A stretch of DNA of 13,906 nt from positions 1 to 13,906 of the forward strand of contig CALKWO010000205.1 in NCBI GenBank assembly GCA_938003875.1, written 5' to 3'. This document shows positions 7,461-13,890 of the stretch, piece by piece (position 1 is the first letter of the stretch; each line of letters begins with the position of its first letter). Below the pieces are notes generated by a model. The model was not told where the DNA came from. It did not search any database and saw only the letters and a program-made list of their open reading frames with translations. The position numbers and the translations under genes were made by a program. Origin of the DNA: an uncultured bacterium. GTDB taxonomy: Bacteria; Planctomycetota; Uabimicrobiia; Uabimicrobiales; JABWCH01.

Positions 7461-9701
7461 TTATTGAGAGTTCTTCTTTACAAAAGACAGATAGGTCGCA
7501 CGCACCAGAAAGAGTAGGAGCAGAAAAGCCCCAGCGGCAAAAACGAGGTCAAACGGAATTCGTAAATAAGCAAAGAATTGGATGGCTGGTGCTGTGGTAA
7601 TTTCCGGACTTCTGGCCATCCACATTCCGTATTTCACGGCGTAGTGGAACTGGTAGAAACCAGCAGGAACCAGGCTGAAGAATGTCATGCCTAACAGACC
7701 GCCATTGAGTCCCCAAAAACTATATTTGAGGAGCTTGTCAGACCATGATGCCTGGGTAACGATATGGCGTACCGAAAAGAGAAGTAGGGAAATCGCCAAA
7801 AGGCCATAAACGCCGAAAAGTGCGGTGTGTGAGTGGATAGGCGTCGTATTGATCCCCTGGATGTAATAAAGCACGATGGGGGGATTGATTAAAAAGCCGA
7901 ATATTCCGGCACCCAGAAGGTTCCAGAATGCTACGGAAATAAAGAAATAGATGGGCCATTTATAGGCGTAATTCGCACCGCCTGCCTGGAGTACCTTGAG
8001 GTTGTGGGCTACTTCAAAGCCCAACATACAGAGTGGTACCACTTCGAGAGCCGAAAAGACAGCTCCTAGAGCGATGATCGGAGTGGGCGTGCCAGTCCAG
8101 TAAAGATGATGAAAGGTACCGATGACTCCGCTTCCCAGGTAAAGAAAAATACTGAAATAGACCGTAATAAGCGCGAACTTTTTGCTCACCGCTCCAATGT
8201 GAGAGAGCAGAAAAGCCATTGCTACCGTGGCAAAGACCTCAAAGAATCCCTCGACCCAAAGGTGTACAACCCACCATCGCCAATATTCGGCGTCGGCAAT
8301 GTGGCTGCCCTTGGTATACATGAGTCCGGCCATGTAAAAAAGTGGAATAGCGATAGTGCTGTAGAGAAGCATGTGGGTGAGGCCGCCTTTGTCGGTCTCT
8401 TCCCGTAAAGCAGGCAGAATAGAACGCAACACCAGCACCAACCAGCCGATCATGCCGATAATGAGAAGTATTTGCCATACCCGGCCCAGTTCTATGTACT
8501 CGTAACCCTGATGCCCAAGGTAAAAGCTGTTTTGACTCAATATCCCCATGACCGAGAGGTAAGTTCCGGAGAGAGCGCCTAAAACCACGATGACCACGGC
8601 CACCAGAAGGGTCTTCACGAAGAAACCCTGATGTTTGGGCTCTTTACCGACAAACGGGCCGATGAAAAGTCCGGTCGCCAGGAAACAGGTGGCAATGAAG
8701 AAGATGGCGAGCTGCACATGCCACGTCCTTACTGCGGCATAGGGTAAAATATCGCCGATCTTGATGCCGAAGAAGTAACTTCCCTCGACAGTAAAATGAC
8801 CGGTCATCGCCCCCATACCGATTTGGATCACAAGAAGGACGACGGCTATCAGAAAATAGGCCAGTGTGGCTTTCTGGCTAGGCGTTGGGCTGGGCTCGGA
8901 GAACTCCACTAGTTGGTGATCATCATACCTGCCTTGCTGGATATAACGCAGGTAGAGGAACATGGCCACGGCTATCCCTAAAATCAAAAGGACGACGCTC
9001 ACAATAGACCAGATCACGTTGTCGCTCAAGGGCAAATTGCCAACCAAAGGATCATAGGGCCAGTTGCTGGTGTAGGTATAATCCATACCCGGACGCCTTG
9101 TTCCGGCACACCAGGAAAGCCAGGCAAAAAAACTGGTGAGAAGTCGGCCTTCCTCATCTGTCCGTACAATTCCAGGCTGAAGCCCCATGCGCTCGTTGCC
9201 ATCTTTAAAAAGGTTAGTGTAATAAGATTGGAGCGCATGATAGGCTTCTGTCTGGAACTGGGTGAAAGTCAAATCCTCGCTGACAGTGTCAAAACGGTTT
9301 GGCTTGATCTCTTCTTGTACCTGAGCACTTACACGGCCACGAGTCACTGCGTCCAAAGCATCGAAATCTTTCTGGGTAAACTGCGCCGCTTTGTCGCGGT
9401 CAAGGCCCAAATAGCGAGCAGCGATAAAGAGTCCCATGCGGTGAAGAAAATCAGCCGACCAGTCAGGGGCCAGATAAGAACCATGCCCCCAGATCGAGCC
9501 AATGTATTGCCCTCCCCGGCTGAAATAGTGATTCTGCCCGTCCCGAATATCTTTTCCGGTGAAAAGACTTCCACCATCGGCTGATATCACAGACACGGGA
9601 ATGGGCGGCTTTTGTTTACGAATCATGTAACCGCCAAAAATTAAAACGCCAAAAGTGAGTACCAACAGGAATAACAGAAAGGCGCGAAGTTTCGTATTCA
9701 T
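7461..9701 (-). CDS. norZ: Quinol-dependent nitric oxide reductase (single-subunit qNOR)
   Basis: A 746-aa haem-copper-superfamily enzyme reducing 2 NO to N2O with quinol electrons, in the inner membrane. One N-terminal TM (about 8 to 25) is followed by a roughly 200-aa hydrophilic domain corresponding to a fused NorC-like region without a CxxCH haem motif. This is diagnostic of qNOR. The NorB core follows with about 12 TMs. By family alignment the metal ligands are all present: haem b H328 (RTWHVQLA) and H625, haem b3 H623 (PIHSHTALFG), FeB H480 (VVHLWVEGFFEVF), H531 and H532 (GTFHHLYW), and FeB glutamate E484. It looks fully active. It lies 31 nt after the regulator with AGGAGA 9 nt before ATG, and is the metabolic centre of the cargo. 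Confidence 0.96.
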   Translation of the reverse strand: MNTKLRAFLLFLLVLTFGVLIFGGYMIRKQKPPIPVSVISADGGSLFTGKDIRDGQNHYFSRGGQYIGSIWGHGSYLAPDWSADFLHRMGLFIAARYLGLDRDKAAQFTQKDFDALDAVTRGRVSAQVQEEIKPNRFDTVSEDLTFTQFQTEAYHALQSYYTNLFKDGNERMGLQPGIVRTDEEGRLLTSFFAWLSWCAGTRRPGMDYTYTSNWPYDPLVGNLPLSDNVIWSIVSVVLLILGIAVAMFLYLRYIQQGRYDDHQLVEFSEPSPTPSQKATLAYFLIAVVLLVIQIGMGAMTGHFTVEGSYFFGIKIGDILPYAAVRTWHVQLAIFFIATCFLATGLFIGPFVGKEPKHQGFFVKTLLVAVVIVVLGALSGTYLSVMGILSQNSFYLGHQGYEYIELGRVWQILLIIGMIGWLVLVLRSILPALREETDKGGLTHMLLYSTIAIPLFYMAGLMYTKGSHIADAEYWRWWVVHLWVEGFFEVFATVAMAFLLSHIGAVSKKFALITVYFSIFLYLGSGVIGTFHHLYWTGTPTPIIALGAVFSALEVVPLCMLGFEVAHNLKVLQAGGANYAYKWPIYFFISVAFWNLLGAGIFGFLINPPIVLYYIQGINTTPIHSHTALFGVYGLLAISLLLFSVRHIVTQASWSDKLLKYSFWGLNGGLLGMTFFSLVPAGFYQFHYAVKYGMWMARSPEITTAPAIQFFAYLRIPFDLVFAAGAFLLLLFLVRATYLSFVKKNSQ

Positions 9702-9732
9702 TTTTTACATTCTCCTATATTTTTATTGTTTT

Positions 9733-10305
9733 CTATTCTTCCGCGGTCTCTGAGCATGGACATGTACCGGAAAGTTCATGGGCCAGAGCATGGTACTTTT
9801 CATGCACCCCTTTGCCCATCTCCTCACTTTCCAGTTTCTCAAAGGCTTCACTCAATTGTTTCTGGTCTTCATCGCCGAGAATCTGTTCGGCCATCGGAAA
9901 GAGTACATTGTTTTCTTTGTCAATATGGGCACGCAGCAAGGCGACATAAGCCTCCAGATTTTCACATAAGATGCGGACTGCTTTCGCATTCCCATTTTTA
10001 GCTTTAGGAAGAGCATCTGCAATCGCTCTGATCTTTTCTCTTCCCATCTCATGTTCCGCTAGCATGACTGCGATCGGCCCACTTTCTTTATCCATGCCAC
10101 GTTCGGCAAGCTTCACGAAAAGATGTTTCTCTTCTTTGCCATGGTGACAGCGGTCGGTAAAATTGCGAAAAAAATCGACAATTCTATTCAATTTCTCGAC
10201 ATCGGCCTTGCGAGTTTTACGAATCTTCTGAGCTTCGCGTTCCACGCCGGCTAATACCAGAAGAATGACTTCATGTTCATGTTTTAGAGTTTCGGTTGGT
10301 TTCAT
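9733..10305 (-). CDS. Possible separately translated hemerythrin (internal start of the fusion)
   Basis: ATG at 10305..10303 opens a 190-aa product beginning MKPTETLKHEHEVILL, a typical beginning for stand-alone bacterial hemerythrin-domain proteins. AGGAGGAGG lies four bases upstream (10310..10318), stronger than any other ribosome-binding site in the window. Both the full fusion and this short form may be made. It is an alternative product in the same frame, not an additional locus. Confidence 0.55.
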   Translation of the reverse strand: MKPTETLKHEHEVILLVLAGVEREAQKIRKTRKADVEKLNRIVDFFRNFTDRCHHGKEEKHLFVKLAERGMDKESGPIAVMLAEHEMGREKIRAIADALPKAKNGNAKAVRILCENLEAYVALLRAHIDKENNVLFPMAEQILGDEDQKQLSEAFEKLESEEMGKGVHEKYHALAHELSGTCPCSETAEE

Positions 10306-10776
10306 ATAGCCTCCTCCTAACACTGTATCAGATGAATGCTCCCGACAACGTCCCGTATCTTTTTCAGCTTCTTTCTTGTGTTCTTCCGCATGAGGAAAAA
10401 TTTGATCTATGGTGGAGTCATCCAACAAGCTGGTGATCTGTTCCGAAATGGCCTTCCATTTTTTGTTCAGGCCGCATGGCCCACCACAGGAGACTCCCAA
10501 AAAACAATTGCGGAAGCTGGCCAGATTCATGAATAACTCCACCACTTCCCGTAAATGAATCTGTTGAGCCGGTTTCGCCAATCTAAACCCTCCACCGGTT
10601 CCACGGATAGATTGTATCAATCCCGCCTGTACGAGTTGATGAAGGATCTTTGAAAGAAAATTCTTTGGGATATGCATTTTTTGCGAAATGGTCTTTGCTA
10701 AAACACTACGTTCGTCTTTCTGAGCTGCAATATAGCCAATCGCCCGTAATGCGTAAATTGCTGTTTGGGAGAGCAT
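9733..10776 (-). CDS. Rrf2/NsrR-like Fe-S regulator fused in frame to a hemerythrin domain
   Basis: A 347-aa two-domain protein. Residues 1 to about 140 are an Rrf2 winged-helix regulator (LSQTAIYALRAIGYIA start, recognition helix near 36 to 50, wing RGTGGGFRLAKP 59 to 69) with the cluster cysteines C91, C97 and C101 (C-x5-C-x3-C), as in NsrR-type NO sensors. Residues 158 to about 335 are a cytoplasmic hemerythrin-like domain with candidate ligands H168, H211/H212, E215/E216, H242, H284 and E288. The tail ends GTCPCSE with a CxC pair. Met158 is preceded by a near-ideal internal AGGAGGAGG, so a separate 190-aa hemerythrin is also likely. It is the first gene of the operon, with paired repeats upstream suggesting autoregulation. 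NO sensing is inferred from the family and from norZ adjacency. Confidence 0.88.
   Translation of the reverse strand: MLSQTAIYALRAIGYIAAQKDERSVLAKTISQKMHIPKNFLSKILHQLVQAGLIQSIRGTGGGFRLAKPAQQIHLREVVELFMNLASFRNCFLGVSCGGPCGLNKKWKAISEQITSLLDDSTIDQIFPHAEEHKKEAEKDTGRCREHSSDTVLGGGYMKPTETLKHEHEVILLVLAGVEREAQKIRKTRKADVEKLNRIVDFFRNFTDRCHHGKEEKHLFVKLAERGMDKESGPIAVMLAEHEMGREKIRAIADALPKAKNGNAKAVRILCENLEAYVALLRAHIDKENNVLFPMAEQILGDEDQKQLSEAFEKLESEEMGKGVHEKYHALAHELSGTCPCSETAEE
10310..10318 (-). promoter_or_regulatory. Internal Shine-Dalgarno AGGAGGAGG inside the fusion gene
   Basis: On the minus strand AGGAGGAGG is followed by CTAT and ATG. In the fusion frame it encodes Gly-Gly-Gly of the interdomain linker. 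Out-of-frame TAG and TGA lie just upstream, so the segment looks like a former intergenic ribosome-binding site. Confidence 0.75.
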
Positions 10777-10803
10777 AAGTTTTATTTCTCCAACATAGAA
10801 TAT

Positions 10804-10826
10804 TTGTACATCTATTTGTCGACTAT
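10804..10826. promoter_or_regulatory. Operator-like direct repeat, copy 1
   Basis: A 23-bp unit (TTGTACATCTATTTGTC, then GACTAT) recurs at 10840..10862 with one mismatch, start to start 36 bp. It lies 28 bp upstream of the regulator start codon. On the minus strand each unit contains a TCGACA/TTGACA -35-like box and an AGATGTA core resembling NsrR half-sites, so the regulator probably binds here. Confidence 0.65.
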
Positions 10827-10839
10827 TTTAGGATAATAC

Positions 10840-10862
10840 TTGTACATCTATTTGTCAACTAT
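10840..10862. promoter_or_regulatory. Operator-like direct repeat, copy 2, overlapping a putative -35 box
   Basis: Second copy of the 23-bp unit. On the minus strand TTGACA (10858..10853) is followed after 17 nt by TATCCT (10835..10830), a plausible but weak -10, giving a transcript that starts some 45 to 50 nt before the regulator gene. Binding at this copy would block RNA polymerase. The -10 assignment is tentative. Confidence 0.55.
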
Positions 10863-11007
10863 AAAATCTAAAAAAAGTTTTAGCCCTGGCAATAAGTCTA
10901 GGCAACAAAATTCCGAACATCACGGTGTATGCGCATGTTTCACAAGCTAGTTTATTCTATGTATTTTAAGCGGATGCAGATATTCCATAATATTCCGCAG
11001 ATACAGT
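10863..11007. other. Intergenic sequence between cargo operon and recombinase operon
   Basis: Part of a 319-bp gap between divergent transcription units. No gene is supported. It contains GCAGATA at 10976..10982 and 10997..11003, and its complement TATCTGC at 11055..11061 beyond the promoter. GCGGA (10970..10974) is inverted as TCCGC (10994..10998). Clusters of short repeats next to a tyrosine recombinase gene could form its recombination (resolution) site, but no core site can be assigned with certainty. Confidence 0.4.
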
Positions 11008-11036
11008 TTGACAAGAGGGACGCCAATTTTTATAAT
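11008..11036 (+). promoter_or_regulatory. Consensus sigma-70 promoter for the recombinase operon
   Basis: TTGACA at 11008..11013, a 17-nt spacer, and TATAAT at 11031..11036: both boxes and the spacing are exact consensus. Transcription would start about 11043, leaving a 5' leader of roughly 53 nt that contains TATCTGC (11055..11061). The recombinase start at 11096 is preceded by AAGGGG. Confidence 0.82.
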
Positions 11037-11095
11037 ATTACCGATAACGTTTCTTATCTGCAATATAATATATTGAATTTTTAAAGGGGTAATCC

Positions 11096-12256
11096 ATGTC
11101 TGATACTGAAATTCCAAAGAGTTCCGAAAAATTTCAAGAAACCCTACATCCACCAAAATCGCTTGAAAAAAACCCTATTCTTATTGCAGATAACTTTTCT
11201 GGGCCTTATTCTCAAGATTTCTTTGAAGCTCTTCCGCCGAATCTCGATATATGGGCGAATGTTTACCTTAAATCCCAGATAGAGGGAGTAAAGACTCTCC
11301 AAACATTCCGAGCAATCCGAAATGACCTCCAGAAATTCATGGACTTTTTTCGGGATTATCATAAAAACCTGGATATTCGGAAATGGCTCCCTCGCACCAC
11401 TCAGAGATTTGTCGAGCATCTCCAAGAGATAAACCAGAAACCACAGACGATCAAACGAGCAGTGTTTTCAATTCGAGCATTGGGGCGGTGGGTGTTCGGG
11501 CTCCGCAAAGATTTATTTCCATTGGGAGAACCAACGAAAGGGGTGAAGACACCAACACAGGAAGCATTACGGCCTAAAGGGTTGGATGATCGCCAGGTGA
11601 AACGTCTCTTAGACGCTGCTTACCATTTGATTTGCCAATGTTATCCTGATGAAAAAGTGACGGAAACCAATGGTACGAAGGAAGCATGGTATCGAAAAGC
11701 ACATCTGAAGATGCGGCGGCCATTTCGTGATAATGCAATCCTCATGCTCCTTTTAAACGGAGGGCTTAGGAGGGCAGAGGTATGTGAACTCAATAGAAAT
11801 CAGTTCCAGGAGAAGCATCTCAAAGATGTGAAATGCAAAGGGAACATCTTTCGGGATATACTGCTTGGTGATGAGACAATCCAGGCATTACAGTCATATC
11901 TGAAAAATGAGCGAGAGAATGATGCTAAAGCTTTTCCTGGCTCAGAGGCGTTGTTCCTTCCGTCAAAGTCTCGAAAGCATCGCAACACTAATGGGAGGCT
12001 GTCGCCTCGTTTGATTAACGTGATTGTCGAGCATATTGCAAACGTAGCAAACCAAGGGCTTCCAAATGAAGAGCAAATTAAACTCCATCCGCATATGCTA
12101 CGACATACCCATGCTTATCAAATCCTAAAAAAAGGGAGAAGTCTACCCTATCTTCAAAAACGACTGGGGCACCAATCCATGAATTATTTGGCTCTCTATG
12201 CTCAAATGCCAGAAATAGAAGAAAAGGAGCTTCTGGATAATGCCGAGTTTAAATAG
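11096..12256 (+). CDS. Tyrosine recombinase/integrase of the transposon
   Basis: A 386-aa site-specific recombinase. A variable N-terminal tail (1 to 45) precedes a SAM-like core-binding domain (about 50 to 140) and the catalytic domain (about 160 to 380). Catalytic residues are all present: R225 (NGGLRRAEVCEL), K248 (KCKGNIFR), H333 and R336 (HPHMLRHTHA), H359 (RLGHQS) and nucleophile Y368 (LALYAQ). It therefore looks active. Known: transposons that form cointegrates often carry a resolvase, and Tn4430 uses a tyrosine recombinase (TnpI). Inferred: this enzyme resolves cointegrates, taking over from the degenerate serine recombinase that follows. ATG at 11096 has AAGGGG at 6-nt spacing. An alternative role as an integrase of an older element cannot be excluded. 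Confidence 0.93.
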   Translation: MSDTEIPKSSEKFQETLHPPKSLEKNPILIADNFSGPYSQDFFEALPPNLDIWANVYLKSQIEGVKTLQTFRAIRNDLQKFMDFFRDYHKNLDIRKWLPRTTQRFVEHLQEINQKPQTIKRAVFSIRALGRWVFGLRKDLFPLGEPTKGVKTPTQEALRPKGLDDRQVKRLLDAAYHLICQCYPDEKVTETNGTKEAWYRKAHLKMRRPFRDNAILMLLLNGGLRRAEVCELNRNQFQEKHLKDVKCKGNIFRDILLGDETIQALQSYLKNERENDAKAFPGSEALFLPSKSRKHRNTNGRLSPRLINVIVEHIANVANQGLPNEEQIKLHPHMLRHTHAYQILKKGRSLPYLQKRLGHQSMNYLALYAQMPEIEEKELLDNAEFK

Positions 12257-12286
12257 AACCCAACGATTCATTGTGAGGAATCCAAA

Positions 12287-12886
12287 ATGAAAGTCTATGG
12301 CTATGTAAGAATGACGGCTGATTCCCAGGATGTAGAACAACAAAAAACTGAAATTTTTCACTATGCAGCTTTGAATAATTTGAACATAGATGAGATTATT
12401 GAGGAAGCTGTTAGTGTCAGGAAATCGTACAAAGACCGGACATTGGGAACATTGATAGAAAATCTAAAACCACGAGATGTCTTTATCGTGTGTGGATTCT
12501 CTAACTTTAGCAAAAAGTTTTTAGAAATTGTGGAAATTCTTGCTAAAATAGTGGAAAAGCAGACATATTTACACATTGCTACAGTAAAACTGGAACTCTG
12601 GGACGAGCAGCACTTTCAGTTATTAGCAGATGCACTGCAATTAGTCCGGCAAGTCGCAAAAAGCATGATATCTACCAACACTAAAGAAGGTCTGGCTAGA
12701 TTAAAGGCGGAAGGTAAAACATTAGGCAGGCCCAAAGGAACTTGGAAAAAAAACAAACTGGATGGGAAAGAAGCAGAAATTAAGAATTTTCTATCAAAAA
12801 ATATAGCAAAGTCTTACATTGCAAGAATGATGGGCGTTTCTCCTCAAACAATGTATTGTTTCATCAAGACAAGAGGGCTGGATTAG
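12287..12886 (+). CDS. Serine-recombinase-like protein with degenerate active site
   Basis: A 199-aa resolvase/invertase-family protein: catalytic-domain fold at 1 to about 125, long helix ending GLARLKAEGKTLGRPKG (135 to 151), then a helix-turn-helix (about 170 to 195, SYIARMMGVSPQTMYCFI). The active site is altered: the family pattern YxRVST is YVRMTA here, so the nucleophilic serine is Thr10. The LDRLGR motif is FSNFSK (71 to 76), replacing the two catalytic arginines by Asn73 and Lys76. Arg8 and Arg51 remain. The frame is intact, so it is not simply a decayed gene. It lies 30 nt after the tyrosine recombinase with GAGG upstream, next to the right end. It is probably a DNA-binding or architectural protein derived from a TniR-like resolvase, not a working recombinase. 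Confidence 0.85.
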   Translation: MKVYGYVRMTADSQDVEQQKTEIFHYAALNNLNIDEIIEEAVSVRKSYKDRTLGTLIENLKPRDVFIVCGFSNFSKKFLEIVEILAKIVEKQTYLHIATVKLELWDEQHFQLLADALQLVRQVAKSMISTNTKEGLARLKAEGKTLGRPKGTWKKNKLDGKEAEIKNFLSKNIAKSYIARMMGVSPQTMYCFIKTRGLD

Positions 12887-12911
12887 AGAGAAAATATCAT
12901 GCCATTCCAGA

Positions 12912-12958
12912 GCTCATTTATCGTGAAAGAAAAGGCTCACATATCATGAAAAATCACA
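12912..12958 (-). repeat. Right terminal inverted repeat (47 bp)
   Basis: Read on the minus strand from 12958 it begins TGTGATTTTTCATGATA and matches the left end at 45 of 47 positions. It holds two 18-bp-class units, TTTCATGATATGTGAGCC then TTTCACGATAAATGAGC. A third CATGATA occurs 24 bp further in, continuing the 23 to 24 bp spacing. Evenly spaced sites like these are typical of transposase-binding arrays in this transposon group. Confidence 0.95.
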
Positions 12959-12963
12959 AAAAT
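12959..12963. repeat. Target-site duplication, right copy (AAAAT)
   Basis: AAAAT directly follows the CACA right end and equals the left copy. Using either single copy restores the reading frame of the interrupted sensor gene (AAA ATA TAC CAT). Confidence 0.92.
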
Positions 12964-13755
12964 ATACCATAAAATTCTATATGGCTTTTTAGGAATTATA
13001 TGCATTGTCATGATTACAGGATACAGCACCATTACATTAACTCAGGCTTCCATCAAGAAACAGTTAGGAGATATTGCCCTACGATTTACAGAAGATGTAT
13101 TGATAGACATACAACGCCTGATCAAACAGCGTGTCTATGAAATGAAAGCTTTTGTCTATGATTTTAGGCTGGAGGAATATGCCTGCTCCTCCAATCAGGA
13201 ATTTGAAGTATTGGAATTTCCTCAACAATATATAGAAAAAATAGACAGTCTATGGGTGGCAGGTGTGCATGACCCTTTGATCGAAAAAATACTCTCCAAT
13301 CCTCTATCTCAAATATTGAAAAGGCGAGTGGAATTCTAGAATACAATATACAACTATCCTGTAATCAGCGAAATCTATATTACGAATAGGTATGGGCTGT
13401 GGTTAGCTCCAGTGGGAAAACAAGCGATTATTGGCAGGCAGATGAATCCTGGTATCAGCAAGCTATAGAGCAAAAGGAATTCTGGCTCGGCCCTGTTGAA
13501 TACGATAGAAGTTCAAAAACAATATCTATTGATATCGTTATACAACTTTATGATGCCCAGGGGAAGTTCGCGGGGATTTTCAAGGCTGTCTTGAATCTCA
13601 AAGACATAGAAAAGACGATCCATGAGCTACAAGATCGTTCACCCTATATCAATAGGAAAATGTATCTGATCGATTCTAAAGGCAACATCATCTTAAGCAA
13701 AATTCCTCAAGATATACAAGAGGCATCGGTCCAAAATGATGTAGGGTTCGATTGA
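12964..13755 (+). pseudogene. Interrupted and decayed Cache-domain sensor (histidine kinase or chemoreceptor N-terminus)
   Basis: Continues the frame of the ATG at 166 after the transposon is removed: KIYHKILYGF, a TM segment (LGIICIVMITGY), a helical stretch, then extracytoplasmic dCache-like sequence with the typical region YPVISEIYITNRYG, VVSSSGKTSDYWQADESW and IQLYDAQGKFAGIFKAVLNL. It is broken in three ways: loss of the start to the transposon; TAG at 13337..13339, after which the same frame still encodes NTIYNYPVISEIYITN; and a 1-nt deletion near 13394..13396, after which the frame resumes at 13399. Coding stops at 13753..13755 where a hairpin element begins, before the Cache domain is complete. 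No second TM or output domain is present, so the effector type is unknown. Confidence 0.8.
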
Positions 13756-13890
13756 CAATTTAATCATCATAATCGATTCGTTATCTTTATCCTTATCGTT
13801 ATCTTTATCAAGAGAAACACAAATAAATGCTGTTATTTCGATAATGATAAAGATAAAGATAACGATAACGAATCATACAAAATTTGTCAA
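13752..13890. repeat. MITE-like element with long hexamer hairpin
   Basis: Two 35-bp arms (13775..13809 and 13840..13874) pair with only four mismatches around a 30-nt loop. Each arm starts at its outer end with GATTCG and is built of TTATCN hexamers, and all mismatches fall on the variable hexamer base. Outer 7-bp inverted repeats TTGACAA (13752..13758) and TTGTCAA (13884..13890) bound the element. It sits exactly where the sensor reading frame ends, suggesting a small non-coding mobile element. No clear target duplication is seen, and no gene is supported from 13756 to the window end. Confidence 0.6.

Larger units (their letters stand above)
174..12958. mobile_element. Complete Tn552/Tn5053-like DDE transposon carrying a nitric oxide reductase operon
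   Basis: Seen: the ends are inverted repeats of 47 bp matching at 45 positions, starting TGTG at 174 and ending CACA at 12958, with AAAAT duplicated directly outside each. Between them lie a DDE transposase, an AAA partner, two recombinase-family genes and a seven-gene cargo operon. Known: Mu/Tn7/Tn552/Tn5053-type elements have 5'-TG..CA-3' ends, arrays of transposase-binding repeats inside the ends, and duplicate about 5 bp of target. Transposase and ATPase sizes (496 and 272 aa) are close to Tn552 p480/p271. Inferred: this is an intact single-insertion unit of 12,785 bp, not a composite of insertion sequences, because no other transposase is present. No TniQ/TnsD homologue is seen, so target choice is probably loose. 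The insertion lies inside a coding region, not at a tRNA or glmS site. Confidence 0.93.

Noticed and set aside
9733..10776. Programmed frameshift between the Rrf2 and hemerythrin parts
   Set aside because: The two domains are in the same frame with no slippery site needed; an internal start is the simpler explanation for two products.
10947..11156. 69-codon minus-strand frame upstream of the recombinase
   Set aside because: It runs through the consensus promoter and the recombinase start, with no family resemblance.
174..12958. Composite transposon flanked by two insertion sequences
   Set aside because: Each end carries only a short terminal repeat, and only one transposase gene exists; the unit structure is that of a single Tn552/Tn5053-like element.
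13775..13874. TTATCN hexamers considered as an origin with DnaA-like iterons or a strong terminator
   Set aside because: TTATCN lacks the DnaA-box pattern TTATNCACA, the units form opposed arms instead of one array, and no T-tract follows.
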